Positions 1 through 8,830 of a stretch of 64,000 bases of DNA are shown piece by piece; within the stretch, counting starts at the first letter, position 1, and each line of letters starts with the position of its first letter. The DNA is from Sphingopyxis sp. MSC1_008. Lineage in GTDB: Bacteria > Pseudomonadota > Alphaproteobacteria > Sphingomonadales > Sphingomonadaceae. The notes beneath the pieces are model-generated. The model was not told where the DNA came from and searched no databases. It worked only from the letters and a program-made list of their open reading frames with translations. The DNA is taken from assembly GCF_023197165.1 (NCBI RefSeq), contig NZ_JALPRD010000002.1:1-64000 (forward strand). Reading direction: 5' to 3'. The position numbers and the translations under genes are program-made.

Positions 1-1475
1 GGTGCCGGCGGCGGGGGCAGCGTCGAGCGCAGATACCAATTCTCTCCCGTGCCGGCGGACGTACCGCCGCGGAACAGGAAATATTCATAGGCACCGACGG
101 CGACGCGGTGGTTGAGAGCGAAGGCGCCGCTCGCGGTCGTTCCGCCATTGATCGCCTCGACGACAAGGATGCCGTTCTGCGCCGTGACGCCGCCGGTGCC
201 ACCGGCGTTGAGCACGGTGATTCCCGTTGTTCCCGACGCGGCGCCCGCATCGATCACCAGCTTGTCGGACGCCGATGCGTCATTGCCGAGGACGGTGTCG
301 ATGAGCAGCAGCCCGCTGTCGCCGATATAGTCACCGCGCACGGTGAAGCTGTCGCCGGGTGAATTGCCGCCATTGGTCAGGTCGATCCGCCCCGCGTTCA
401 CCAGCGTCGCACGCTGCCCGGCGGTAAAGGCCGTGATCCCGCCCTGAAGCCCGCCGCCAAAGATCGTGCTCGACGCATCGAGTTCGAACCGGCCGGTGCT
501 CGTCCCCGCATCGCCAAGCGTCAGGAAACCGTCGAAGGTCAGTTCGCTATCGTTGGTGGCGCGGATGAGTTCCCAGCCGTCGAAGCGCGCGATTCCGCCG
601 CTTGTGACATTGTCGAAGGTGAGCGTGTCGGTGCCTTCGCCGCCGGTGATCCGCGGCGACCGGCCGAGGTTGGCGGCGGTCAGGTCCAGCAGCCGCGCGC
701 TGTCATTGTCGCCGCCGAGATCGACGGTGCCGTGGACGACGCCGCCGCCGTCCCAGGTGAAGCTGTCGGTGCCGACGCTCAGCAGCACGTCACCGCCGAC
801 CGATCCGCCGGTGATCGCCACGCTGTCGGTGCCGCCCGATACGCTGATATTGCCGCCGATCGTGCCGCCCGACAGGATGATCGTGTCGTTGCCGAATCCG
901 GCGACGAGATTGCGGTCGATGATGCCGCCCGACATGTCGAACAGATTGTCGGCGAGCTTCATATTGACGCGGCCGATCCGTCCGCCCGTCATCCGCGCGG
1001 TATCGCCGTCGTCGAACGCATCGACGATGCGGCCGCCCGACATCAGGAAGCTATCCATCGACCCGCCCTGGTTGAGCGTGCTCACCTCGCCGCCGGTCAT
1101 CACGAAATCGTCGATGCCTTCGCCTTGTTGTACCTGCCCGGTGACCGTCCCGGCGCTGATCTGAAAGCGGTCGTCGCCATTGCCCTGATCGACCCCGCCG
1201 TTGATCCGACCCGAATCCATCACGACTGCGTCGGTCCCGCCGCCAAAGGTCACATTGCCGGCAATGGTCCCGGTTCCGCCGGTGGGGAGCGTCAGCTGGT
1301 TGTTTCCGCTCGGGTCGTTCAGGCCGGCGGGCGAGGTGCCGCTGCTGCAAACATGACTGTCGTTACCCGCGGTGGGCGTGAAAACGCATTGGGCGAGGGA
1401 AGGGGAGGCTTGTCCCAGCGCGAGCCCCGCGGCGGACGTCAGCAGGAACGGCTTCAGGGTGGATTTGGCGGGCAT
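1..1475 (-). CDS. Autotransporter-like repetitive surface protein, N-terminal part (cut by left edge)
   Basis: Reading the minus strand from an ATG at 1475 gives one open frame of about 491 codons to the window edge. The first 30 or so residues look like a signal peptide (basic start MPAKSTLKPF, then an Ala/Leu-rich core ending near SLAQ). Two cysteines follow. The middle holds many imperfect repeats of about 20 residues with the pattern [GD]D..x(3)[MI]xGGxIxGxV, for example MTGGRIGRV, LSGGTIGGNI and ITGGSVGGDV. This is typical of the beta-helix passenger of type V secreted autotransporters. The later part (LVNAGRIDLTNGG, GDYIGDSG, LVIDAGAASG) matches the usual passenger end just before the autochaperone region. 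The beta-barrel itself would lie to the left of the window and is not seen. A purine-rich AAAGGGA lies 11 nt before the ATG. The function (adhesion or surface coat) is inferred from fold only. Confidence 0.75.
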   Translation of the reverse strand, partial: MPAKSTLKPFLLTSAAGLALGQASPSLAQCVFTPTAGNDSHVCSSGTSPAGLNDPSGNNQLTLPTGGTGTIAGNVTFGGGTDAVVMDSGRINGGVDQGNGDDRFQISAGTVTGQVQQGEGIDDFVMTGGEVSTLNQGGSMDSFLMSGGRIVDAFDDGDTARMTGGRIGRVNMKLADNLFDMSGGIIDRNLVAGFGNDTIILSGGTIGGNISVSGGTDSVAITGGSVGGDVLLSVGTDSFTWDGGGVVHGTVDLGGDNDSARLLDLTAANLGRSPRITGGEGTDTLTFDNVTSGGIARFDGWELIRATNDSELTFDGFLTLGDAGTSTGRFELDASSTIFGGGLQGGITAFTAGQRATLVNAGRIDLTNGGNSPGDSFTVRGDYIGDSGLLLIDTVLGNDASASDKLVIDAGAASGTTGITVLNAGGTGGVTAQNGILVVEAINGGTTASGAFALNHRVAVGAYEYFLFRGGTSAGTGENWYLRSTLPPPPA

Positions 1476-1547
1476 AGGACATCAATCCCTTTCGGATCGG
1501 CGTGCCCCCCTGTCCGTCGAGCCTATAAAGTGAATGTTGCCAAATTA

Positions 1548-2174
1548 CTAAGCATCAATCGGCGGTGGCGGTTCGTCGCCCAATGCCCGCTTCAACGTCG
1601 CCTTGATATTGCGCAGCAGCCGGCGCAGCGCGATGATCACGACGACGGCGGCGACCGCGAGCAGGATCGCGATGACGATCGCCAGCGGCGGATAGGCGAT
1701 GGCGAGCGCCAGCAGGCCGCCCGTGGCGACATCTTCGCCGGTCGACACGACGGCGTTGCTGAACGGTTCAGGGCTGACGTTGACGACCGCGCGCGTCGTG
1801 GTCTTGGCGCCATGGCTGAGCAAGGCGCCGCCGCCGCCGAGCAGGAAGGCGATGACCTGCCACGCCGGATCCGACGAATCGACGAGCGCCAGCGCGAGCA
1901 GCGCCCCGCCGAGTGGGCGGACGATGCTGTGGATCGTATCCCAGATCGAATCGACCCAGGCGATCTTGTCGGCGAGGAACTCGGCGAGGGTGCCGACCGC
2001 GGCGACGCCGAGCACCCATGGATTGGCGAGCACCTGCAAGGCGGCGAGATGTTCGGGCAGCGGCAGCCAGCCGAAATGCATCGCGGTGCCGGTTGCCAAT
2101 ATGGTGAGGTAGAGCCGCCAGCCGGCAAGGAGGCTGAGGCTGCCCGCGACGCCCAAAATCTCGACGATTCCCAA
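1548..2174 (-). CDS. DUF4126 family integral membrane protein
   Basis: This 208-residue protein is mostly hydrophobic. It starts from a TTG at 2174 preceded by a good GGGGAG ribosome-binding site. It carries about five membrane spans: near residues 5-30, 45-65, 85-125 (Gly/Ala/Leu-rich LLGGGGALLSHGAK region), 145-165 and 165-185. The last span is followed by a basic tail (ALRRLLRNIKATLKRAL) that should face the cytoplasm. The layout and the HGAKTTTRAVVN stretch fit the DUF4126 family, which has no known function. It stands alone between the autotransporter-like gene (same strand, 72 nt gap) and a divergent NUDIX gene. A function cannot be given. Confidence 0.75.
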   Translation of the reverse strand: MGIVEILGVAGSLSLLAGWRLYLTILATGTAMHFGWLPLPEHLAALQVLANPWVLGVAAVGTLAEFLADKIAWVDSIWDTIHSIVRPLGGALLALALVDSSDPAWQVIAFLLGGGGALLSHGAKTTTRAVVNVSPEPFSNAVVSTGEDVATGGLLALAIAYPPLAIVIAILLAVAAVVVIIALRRLLRNIKATLKRALGDEPPPPIDA

Positions 2175-2284
2175 TGCCCTGCTCCCCGTCCCGGATCCCT
2201 TGGCCGTGCGTCATCTTGCACCCGTCCGCGCGTGCCCGCAATGCCGGGATGACAAGGGGATGCGGCGGGGTTATCGCTTGCGTC

Positions 2285-3079
2285 ATGAGCGATACGCCGA
2301 CGACCCCGCCCGCCGAGATCTTGCCCGACGGCGCCATTCCCGCCGCGACGCTGGTCATCATGCGGCCGGCGGACGACGGCGGCGCGGACGAGATATTGAT
2401 GGTCAAGCGGTCGGTCACCATGGCATTCGCGGCGGGGGCGGTTGTGTTCCCCGGCGGCCGCGTCGACCCCGACGATTACCGGGTGGCGCGTCTCTATGGG
2501 CTGGGCATCGACGAGGCCGACGGCGCGGCGCGGGTCGCGGCGCTGCGCGAGACGCTGGAGGAAACGGGCCTCGCGGTCGGTTGGCCGGCGCTCGCCGAAA
2601 GCGACGTGGCCGAGGTGCGGCAGGCGTTGCTCGCCGGAACGCTGCTTTCCGACATATTGGCAGCGCGCGGCGACCGAATCGCGCTGGAATCCTTCGTCCC
2701 TTTCGCGCGCTGGTGCCCCAATTTCAAAGAGGCGCGGACGTTCGACACGCGCTTCTATGCCGTCGCCGCCCCGTCGCACAGCCATGAACTGACAGTCGAA
2801 GAGGCCGAGCATAGTCATATTTTCTGGGCGAGTGCGAAAGCCACGCTGGCGATGGCCGACCGCGGCGATGTGTCGGTGATCTTTCCCACTCGCCGCAACT
2901 TGGAGCGTCTGGCTCAATCGACCGATTTTGCTGGATTTTCCCAGCATTCCGGCCAATTTCCGGTGGAACTGATAACGCCCTGGGTCGAGGAGCGGGAAGG
3001 GCAGGCCTATCTCTGCATCCCGGGACATCTTGGCTATCCCGTCACGAGCGAATCCTTCGAACGCGTCCGGCGCGGGTAA
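2285..3079 (+). CDS. NUDIX hydrolase of the NUDT19-like type
   Basis: The protein has 264 residues if it starts at the ATG at 2285; the frame is open upstream to 2174, but that extension is low-complexity and overlaps the divergent start. The NUDIX box is split in a recognisable way. GGRVDPDD supplies the first glycines. After an insertion of about 25 residues, LRETLEETGL supplies the REXXEEXG core that binds the metal. Such an insertion between the two halves is the hallmark of NUDT19/RP2-type hydrolases, which act on CoA or acyl-CoA derivatives in the family members studied. The exact substrate here is unknown. The N-terminal strand (AATLVIMRP, EILMVKRS) fits the same family. The gene is single, with a promoter-like AT-rich stretch following its stop. 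Confidence 0.8.
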   Translation: MSDTPTTPPAEILPDGAIPAATLVIMRPADDGGADEILMVKRSVTMAFAAGAVVFPGGRVDPDDYRVARLYGLGIDEADGAARVAALRETLEETGLAVGWPALAESDVAEVRQALLAGTLLSDILAARGDRIALESFVPFARWCPNFKEARTFDTRFYAVAAPSHSHELTVEEAEHSHIFWASAKATLAMADRGDVSVIFPTRRNLERLAQSTDFAGFSQHSGQFPVELITPWVEEREGQAYLCIPGHLGYPVTSESFERVRRG

Positions 3080-3089
3080 GCCGGGTTCT

Positions 3090-3117
3090 TTGCAACAACT
3101 TTTTCCCTATTTATTAT
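3090..3117 (+). promoter_or_regulatory. Candidate sigma70-type promoter for the small gene at 3252
   Basis: In an otherwise GC-rich region, the stretch 3088-3125 is strongly AT-rich. TTGCAA (3090-3095) and TATTAT (3112-3117), separated by 16 nt, fit a housekeeping -35/-10 pair. Transcription would leave a leader of about 125 nt before the small gene. This is a visual match only. Confidence 0.35.
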
Positions 3118-3251
3118 TTACTAACATTTGGCGGGCTAGGGCAAAACGTCGTTGCAATTGCTGAACGCCGTGCCTAAGACGGCGCTGCAGAAGCAGACCG
3201 GGGAACAATCTCCGGTGTGATTCGACAAGAGTAATCCAGTGGACGGAGAAT

Positions 3252-3482
3252 ATGATGAACCTGCTTAAGAAAGCCGCGATCTCTCTCGCAGCTACCTCGA
3301 TGATTGCGGCACCGGTTGCCGCGTCGGCTGCTCCGGCAGCACGCGCAGCTTCGGCCGTTGACGGCCAGAGCGAACTCGAAGGCAGCACGAGCTGGATCAT
3401 CGCTGTCCTCGCTCTCGTTGCTGTCGTTGGTGGCATCATCATCGCGTCGGACAACGACGACGATTCGCCGACCAGCCCGTAA
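3252..3482 (+). CDS. Small secreted or membrane protein of unknown function
   Basis: This 76-residue protein has a clear N-terminal signal-type segment (MMNLLKKAAISLAATSM then an Ala/Pro-rich stretch with ASAAPAARA as a possible cleavage site). A second hydrophobic span (WIIAVLALVAVVGGIIIA) comes next, and the acidic tail is DNDDDSPTSP. If the signal is cleaved, the mature part is a one-span membrane protein of about 45 residues. A ribosome-binding site (GGACGGAG) precedes the double ATG at 3252/3255. The gene has its own promoter-like region and a strong terminator, so it is a single-gene unit. The codons are well adapted (ctcgct, gttgct), which suggests high expression. I recognise the general type as common in sphingomonads but know no function. 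Confidence 0.7.
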   Translation: MMNLLKKAAISLAATSMIAAPVAASAAPAARAASAVDGQSELEGSTSWIIAVLALVAVVGGIIIASDNDDDSPTSP

Positions 3483-3513
3483 TATCGGCTGATCTGGCTA
3501 GCCAGATTTTCTC

Positions 3514-3545
3514 AAAGGGCTCCGAGCTTCGCTCGGGGCCCTTTG
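3514..3545 (+). terminator. Intrinsic terminator after the small gene
   Basis: The arms AAAGGGCTCCGAGC and GCTCGGGGCCCTTTG pair around a 3-nt loop (TTC), with one imperfect position. The following sequence TTTGTTTG is T-rich. It lies 32 nt after the stop codon at 3482. A separate short palindrome (ATCTGGCTAGCCAGAT, 3492-3507) lies between the two. Confidence 0.75.
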
Positions 3546-3597
3546 TTTGTTCCGGGCGGTGATTTACGCCCGCGTCGCTGCGGGCGGCGATGCAGGG

Positions 3598-4461
3598 TCA
3601 GAGTGTAATGTTCCGGTTCGTCCGTGATCGTGCGAGCGGGATCGCCTGACGGGCGCGTTCGACTGCCGCCGCGTCGATGGGGGCGAGCGTCAGCGCATAG
3701 CTCTCGGCGTGCGCATCGCCCGGCATCGCGGCGTCGGCCAGAACGACACCCCAAGGGTCGACGGCAAGGCTGTGGCCGAAAGTTTGCCGGCCGTCTTCAT
3801 GCGTACCGCCCTGCGCCGCCGCCACGACATGACAGCCGGTTTCGATCGCCCGCGCGCGCATCAGGACATGCCAATGCGCCTCGCCCGTCGACACGGTGAA
3901 GGCGGCGGGAATTGCGATCAATGTCGCGCCTTGATCGACGAGCGCGCGGTACAGCTCGGGAAAGCGCAGATCGTAACAGATGCTGAGCCCCAGCTGCCCC
4001 AGCGGTGTCTCGACGACCGCCACGGCGTCGCCGCCGGCATAGGCCGCCGATTCCTGCCAGTTTTCGCCCGAAGGCAGGGTGACGTCGAACATATGGATCT
4101 TGTCATAGCGCGCCCGGATGCTGCCGTCGGCGGCGATGACATGCGCGCGGTTGACGCGGCGTTCGCCATCGTCGGCGAGGAGCGGCATCGATCCCGAATG
4201 CAGCCATATCCCGTGCTTTTGCGCCATCGCCTGCAGCGCGGCGGGCCAAGGGCTGTCGGCTTCGCGGGTCATGTGCGCGCCCGATCGCGCGCGGTCGCGA
4301 TCGAGGAGCAGCGACATTTCGGGAAGAAAGGCCATCGCGGCGCCGTGCGCGGCGGCTTCGCCCATCGCGCGGTCGATCGTCGTCAGATTGGCAGCGGGGT
4401 CGATGCCGCTCGTCATCTGGACGAGCGCGGCGAGAGGCGAGGCTGGTGAGCGGCTATCCAT
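3598..4461 (-). CDS. Carbon-nitrogen hydrolase (Nit1-type amidase)
   Basis: The 287-residue protein shows the complete nitrilase-superfamily triad: Glu48 in FLPEMSLL, Lys121 in RYDKIHMFDV, and Cys162 in LSICYDLRFPEL. The CYDLRFPELYR block and the KIHMFDV block are those of the Nit/NIT1 branch. Members of that branch remove the amide from deaminated glutathione as a repair reaction. That substrate is inferred from the branch and not proven by the sequence. The enzyme should be cytosolic because there is no signal peptide. It is a single minus-strand gene that diverges from the M16 protease gene, with 87 nt between the two starts. Confidence 0.85.
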   Translation of the reverse strand: MDSRSPASPLAALVQMTSGIDPAANLTTIDRAMGEAAAHGAAMAFLPEMSLLLDRDRARSGAHMTREADSPWPAALQAMAQKHGIWLHSGSMPLLADDGERRVNRAHVIAADGSIRARYDKIHMFDVTLPSGENWQESAAYAGGDAVAVVETPLGQLGLSICYDLRFPELYRALVDQGATLIAIPAAFTVSTGEAHWHVLMRARAIETGCHVVAAAQGGTHEDGRQTFGHSLAVDPWGVVLADAAMPGDAHAESYALTLAPIDAAAVERARQAIPLARSRTNRNITL

Positions 4462-4548
4462 CGTATCTGGCTAACCCCCTGACGGCTACGCGACAAGCGC
4501 CGTGACAGTTCAGTGGCCAGCAAGGTTCGAAGGCGATAAGATGGGCCA

Positions 4549-7488
4549 ATGTTCACTTTCTCCCAGCGCGCGCCGCTTCGTTTGACCCGATCCCTTCTTT
4601 TTGCCGGTGCCGCTGCTGCGTTGCTGCTGACGGGGCCGTCCGTCGGCGCGCAAGGGACGCCAGCAAAAACCGCCGGCGCCCAGACGAAAAGCGGCGACTG
4701 GCTCTATGTCGGCAGCGACATTCCGCGCGACACCGCGTGGCAGTTCGGCGAGCTTCCCAATGGTGTGCGCTATGCCGTGCGCAACAATGGCGTGCCCCCG
4801 GGGCAGGTGTCGATCCGCGTCCGCATGGACGTCGGCTCGATGTTCGAAACCGAGCAGGAGCGCGGCTACGCCCATTTGCTTGAGCATCTGACCTTCCGCG
4901 GGTCGGAGCATATTCCCGACGGCGAAGCCAAGCGCATCTGGCAGCGGTTCGGCGTTACATTCGGCAGCGATTCGAACGCCCAGACGACGCCGACGCAGAC
5001 GGTCTATCAACTCGACCTGCCGAGCGTGACGCCCGCCAATCTCGACGAGAGCATGAAATTGCTGTCGGGCATGGTCCGCGAACCGCGCATCTCCGAACTC
5101 GCGGTCGCCGCCGAGCGCGGCGTCGTGATGTCCGAGCTTCGCGAAGCCGACGGCCCGCAAAAACGGATTGCCGACGCGACCAACGCGCATCTGTTTGCGG
5201 GGCAATTGCTCGGCGACCGCTCGCCGATCGGCACCACCGCGTCGCTGGGCAAGGCGAGCGCGACCTCGGTCGCCGCCTTCCACAATCGCTGGTATCGCCC
5301 CGACCGCGCGGTCGTGGTTATCGTCGGCGATGCCGATCCGGCCGTCCTCGCCGGGCTGGTCGCGAAATATTATGGCGACTGGAAAGCCGACGGCCCGAAC
5401 CCCGCCAATCCCGATTTCGGCAAACCCGACCCGACCAAACCCGCGGCGCGCGAAATCGTCGAGGCGAACCAGCCGCTCGCACTGACGCTGGCGATGGTGC
5501 GCCCGTGGAAGAAGCGCATCGATACGGTCGAGAACACCCGCCGCCTCTACCTCGAATTCATCGCGCAGGCGCTGGTCAACCGCCGCCTCGAAAACCGCGC
5601 GCGCAGCGGTGGCAGCTATCTGGTCGCGACGGTCGAGCAGCAATATGTCAGCCGCAGCGTCGATGTGACGATGGCGTCGATCGTTCCGCTCAGCGACTGG
5701 AAGGCCGCGCTCGCCGATGTGCGCGGCGTGATCGCCGATGCGGTGAAAAATCCGCCGTCGCAGGCCGATATCGACCGCGAGGCGAACGAGATTCAGGCGT
5801 TCCTGGTCAAGGAGCTGGAAAATGCGCGCAACGAGCCTGGCGCGCGGCTCGCCGACGATATGGTGCGTGCGGTCGATATCAACGAAACGGTGACGAGCCC
5901 GCAGGGGCAGGTCGACATGTTCAAGGCGATCCGTGCTTCGGCGACGCCGAAGGTCATGCTCGACATCAGCAAGGCGATCTTTGCCGCGCCGGTGACGCGC
6001 GTTGTGCTGACCACGCCGACCGCCTCAGGCGGCGATGCCGCGGTGCTGGCCGCGCTGAAGGCCCCCGTTACCGCGCGCGACGACCGGCTGGCGACGGTGA
6101 AGGCCGATTTCAAGCAGCTCCCGGCGGTCGGCCAGCCGGGGACGATTAGCTCGACGAGCAGCCTTCTGGGCCTGCGCGCCGAGCGGCTCGAATTCGCCAA
6201 TGGCGTGACCGCGCTGGTGTCGAACAACAAGGTCGAACCGGGCAAGGTGCGCGTCAATGTACGCTTCGGTACCGGAAACCGCAGCGTCGCCGCCGACGCG
6301 CCGAACCTGCTCTGGACCGGCGACTATGCGCTGGTCGCCAGCGGTATCGGCCCGTGGGGCCAGAATGAGATCGACCAGCTGACCAACGGCCGGCAGATCC
6401 AGATGAATTTCGCAATCGATGATGATGCGTTCGAACTGTCGGCCGAAAGCCGGCCCGCCGACCTCGCCGACCAGATGCGGCTGATCGCGGGCAAGCTGGC
6501 GCAGCCGCGCTGGGATCGGGCGCCGGTCGAGCGGCTGCGCATCGGTTTCCTCACCGGATATGATCTCAACGACGCGACGCCCAACGCGGTGCTCGACCGC
6601 AATCTGCGCGGCTGGCTGACCAACAATGACGCGCGCTGGGCGGCGCCCGACAAGGCGCAGATCGAGGCGCTGACCCCCGCCGCCTTCCGCGCCTTCTGGG
6701 AACCGCGGCTCGCCAGCGGGCCGATCGAGGTGCAGATTTTCGGCGACCTCGAAACAGTCGATTACAAGAAGATCCTCGCCGAGACGCTCGGCGCGCTGGC
6801 GCCGCGCCAGACCCTCGCGCCGCCCGCCGGTCAGCGCGTCGATTTTGCGAAACATGTCACGGTGCCCGAGATCGCCTATCATCGCGGCGAGCAAGGGCAG
6901 GCCGCGGCGATGACCGCGTGGCCGACGGGCGGCGGCCTTGCCAGCCCGCGCGATGCGCGCGGGCTCGAGGTGCTGGCCGCGATCTTCAACGATCGCCTGT
7001 TCGACCGCCTGCGCGCCGAACAGGGGGCCAGCTATGGCCCCGTCGTCGACAGCCACTGGCCGACGGGCTTCGACACCGGCGGCTATCTGCTCGTCGGCAG
7101 CCTGCTCGCGCCGAAGGACCTCGATCGCTTTTACGGCATCGCGAAGGATATTGCCGCCGACCTTGTCGCAAAGCCGATCACCGCCGACGAACTGGCGCGC
7201 AACGCCGGCCCGATCCGCGAACAGGTCGCGCGTGCCTCGACGGGCAATGTCTATTGGATGTTCCTGCTCGAAGGCGCGACGCGCGACCCGCGCGTTACCG
7301 CGGCGGCGCTGTCGATCCAGGACGATATTTCGGCGGTGACCGCGGCCGATGTCCAGCGGCTGGCGCAGCAATATCTGACGCCCGATCGACAATGGTCGCT
7401 GGCGATCCTGCCCAAGGGGATGACGCTGGCCGATGCTTCGGCGCTGGGCGCCGCACCGGCGCCGGCACCGGCGGCAGGCGGGCGCTAG
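4549..7488 (+). CDS. Periplasmic M16 family zinc metalloprotease (two-lobe)
   Basis: This large protein (979 residues) begins with a signal peptide (RSLLFAGAAAALLLTGPSVG then AQG). The inverted zinc motif HXXEH is present as HLLEH at residues 109-113. The downstream third ligand region of M16 enzymes is present as AAERGVVMSELREA, about 75 residues later. The protein then repeats the M16 fold: a second half from about residue 530 (LRAERLEFANGVTALVSNN) corresponds to an M16 domain without an active-site motif. This matches the full-length pitrilysin-like enzymes of about 950 residues found in the periplasm of Gram-negative bacteria, which degrade peptides. The C-terminal tail is Ala/Pro-rich. 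The gene ends 3 nt before the stop of the convergent ndh gene. Confidence 0.88.
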   Translation: MFTFSQRAPLRLTRSLLFAGAAAALLLTGPSVGAQGTPAKTAGAQTKSGDWLYVGSDIPRDTAWQFGELPNGVRYAVRNNGVPPGQVSIRVRMDVGSMFETEQERGYAHLLEHLTFRGSEHIPDGEAKRIWQRFGVTFGSDSNAQTTPTQTVYQLDLPSVTPANLDESMKLLSGMVREPRISELAVAAERGVVMSELREADGPQKRIADATNAHLFAGQLLGDRSPIGTTASLGKASATSVAAFHNRWYRPDRAVVVIVGDADPAVLAGLVAKYYGDWKADGPNPANPDFGKPDPTKPAAREIVEANQPLALTLAMVRPWKKRIDTVENTRRLYLEFIAQALVNRRLENRARSGGSYLVATVEQQYVSRSVDVTMASIVPLSDWKAALADVRGVIADAVKNPPSQADIDREANEIQAFLVKELENARNEPGARLADDMVRAVDINETVTSPQGQVDMFKAIRASATPKVMLDISKAIFAAPVTRVVLTTPTASGGDAAVLAALKAPVTARDDRLATVKADFKQLPAVGQPGTISSTSSLLGLRAERLEFANGVTALVSNNKVEPGKVRVNVRFGTGNRSVAADAPNLLWTGDYALVASGIGPWGQNEIDQLTNGRQIQMNFAIDDDAFELSAESRPADLADQMRLIAGKLAQPRWDRAPVERLRIGFLTGYDLNDATPNAVLDRNLRGWLTNNDARWAAPDKAQIEALTPAAFRAFWEPRLASGPIEVQIFGDLETVDYKKILAETLGALAPRQTLAPPAGQRVDFAKHVTVPEIAYHRGEQGQAAAMTAWPTGGGLASPRDARGLEVLAAIFNDRLFDRLRAEQGASYGPVVDSHWPTGFDTGGYLLVGSLLAPKDLDRFYGIAKDIAADLVAKPITADELARNAGPIREQVARASTGNVYWMFLLEGATRDPRVTAAALSIQDDISAVTAADVQRLAQQYLTPDRQWSLAILPKGMTLADASALGAAPAPAPAAGGR

Positions 7489-7491
7489 ACC

Positions 7492-8811
7492 CTAATGCAG
7501 CTTGAGGCGCGGGCGGATGATCGCATTCACTCGCCCTAGCAGGATCAGCGCCGATCCATGGAGCCAGCCGTGGATCGCTATCAGGTGCATGCGATAGAGC
7601 GAGGTATAGACGAAACGCGCGAGCCGCCCCTCGATCGCCATGCGCCCGCCGATAAGATTGCCCATCAGGCTGCCCACCGTCGAAAAACGGCTGAGCGACA
7701 CGAGCGAGCCATGATCGTGATAGACGAAATCGCGCAGCGGCTTGCCCCTCTCCATCGCAACGAGGTTGCGGAACACCGCTGAAGCCATCTGATGCGCCGA
7801 TTGCGCGCGCGGCGGCACCGGCCGCTCGTCGCCGGGCAGGACGCAATAGGCACAGTCGCCGATCGCGAAGATGCGCTCGTCGGCCGTCGTTTGCAGCGTC
7901 GGACGGACGACGAATTGCCCGCTGCGCGCGCGCTCCAGCCCGTCGTTTTCATTGGCGAGCGGCGCGGTCTTCACCCCGGCGGCCCAGACGCGCAGGTCTG
8001 CGGGAACGACCTGGCCCGATTTCAGGATCATCGCGTCGGCGCGCACCTCGGTCACCGGCGTGTCGGTGAGCACCGTGACGCCGAGCGCTTCGAGTTCCTG
8101 CTGCGCGGCGGCGGCAAGCCGTTCGGGAAGCGCGGGCAATATGCGCGACCCCGCCTCGATCAGCGTGACGCGCAGCCGCTTCTCGTCGAAGACTTCGAGC
8201 CCGTAATGGCGGAGGCCGCCCGCGGCGTTGAACAGCTCGGCCGCCAGTTCGACGCCGGTCGCGCCGCCGCCGACCAGCGCGATATGGACCTGCGCATCGC
8301 TCGCCGGGTCCTTCATCATCGCGTGCGACACGCGCAGGCAATGGTTTAGCAGCTTGTTGCGAAAGCGGTCGGCCTGCGGCCGCTCGTCGAGAAAGATGCA
8401 ATGTTCGCGCGCGCCGGGGGTGCCGAAATCATTGCCGACCGACCCCATCGCGAGCACCAGATAGTCGAAGCGCAACCGGTGCCGCGCGATCAGCTCGCTG
8501 CCATCGTCGTCGAGCATCGGCGCGATGACGATCTCGCGCGCCGCAGTGTCGATGCTTTCGAGCGTGCCGGGAAAGAAGCGATAGCCCCAGCGATGGCAAT
8601 GGCTGCGATAGCCGACCTCGTCGAGATTGGCGTCGAGCGATCCTGTCGCGACCTCGTGCAGCAACGGCTTCCACACATGCGTCCGGTTCTTGTCGATCAG
8701 GATGATGTCGTGCCGGGCGCGGCCATAACGTGCGCCAAGCTTTCGTGCGAGTTCGAGCCCGCCCGCGCCGCCGCCCACGATCAATATCTGCGTCTTGCGC
8801 GGCGTGGTCAC
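7492..8811 (-). CDS. ndh: Type II NADH dehydrogenase (NAD(P)/FAD-dependent oxidoreductase)
   Basis: The 439-residue protein starts from a GTG at 8811, preceded by GGAGAG. It has the FAD-binding Rossmann motif at its N-terminus (ILIVGGGAGGLELARKLG) and a second dinucleotide motif near residue 175 (IALVGGGATGVELAAELF) for NADH. Between them is DYLVLAMGSVGNDFG. AIGDCAY is the conserved block that binds the FAD pyrophosphate. The C-terminal segment (from about residue 385) holds amphipathic and hydrophobic pieces (FVYTSLYRMHLIAIHGWLH) that anchor NDH-2 enzymes on the inner face of the membrane. The enzyme passes electrons from NADH to quinone without pumping protons. It is followed on the same strand order by nothing; upstream lies the antiporter gene, 19 nt away, so the two are probably co-transcribed. 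Confidence 0.88.
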   Translation of the reverse strand: MTTPRKTQILIVGGGAGGLELARKLGARYGRARHDIILIDKNRTHVWKPLLHEVATGSLDANLDEVGYRSHCHRWGYRFFPGTLESIDTAAREIVIAPMLDDDGSELIARHRLRFDYLVLAMGSVGNDFGTPGAREHCIFLDERPQADRFRNKLLNHCLRVSHAMMKDPASDAQVHIALVGGGATGVELAAELFNAAGGLRHYGLEVFDEKRLRVTLIEAGSRILPALPERLAAAAQQELEALGVTVLTDTPVTEVRADAMILKSGQVVPADLRVWAAGVKTAPLANENDGLERARSGQFVVRPTLQTTADERIFAIGDCAYCVLPGDERPVPPRAQSAHQMASAVFRNLVAMERGKPLRDFVYHDHGSLVSLSRFSTVGSLMGNLIGGRMAIEGRLARFVYTSLYRMHLIAIHGWLHGSALILLGRVNAIIRPRLKLH

Positions 8812-8830
8812 ATCGGGCTCTCCGGTTGGT

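Noticed and set aside
732..2252. A 506-codon open frame on the plus strand
   Set aside because: It lies antisense to the autotransporter-like gene and runs into DUF4126. Its translation is low-complexity, rich in Arg/Ala/Asp, as expected from GC-rich antisense codons.
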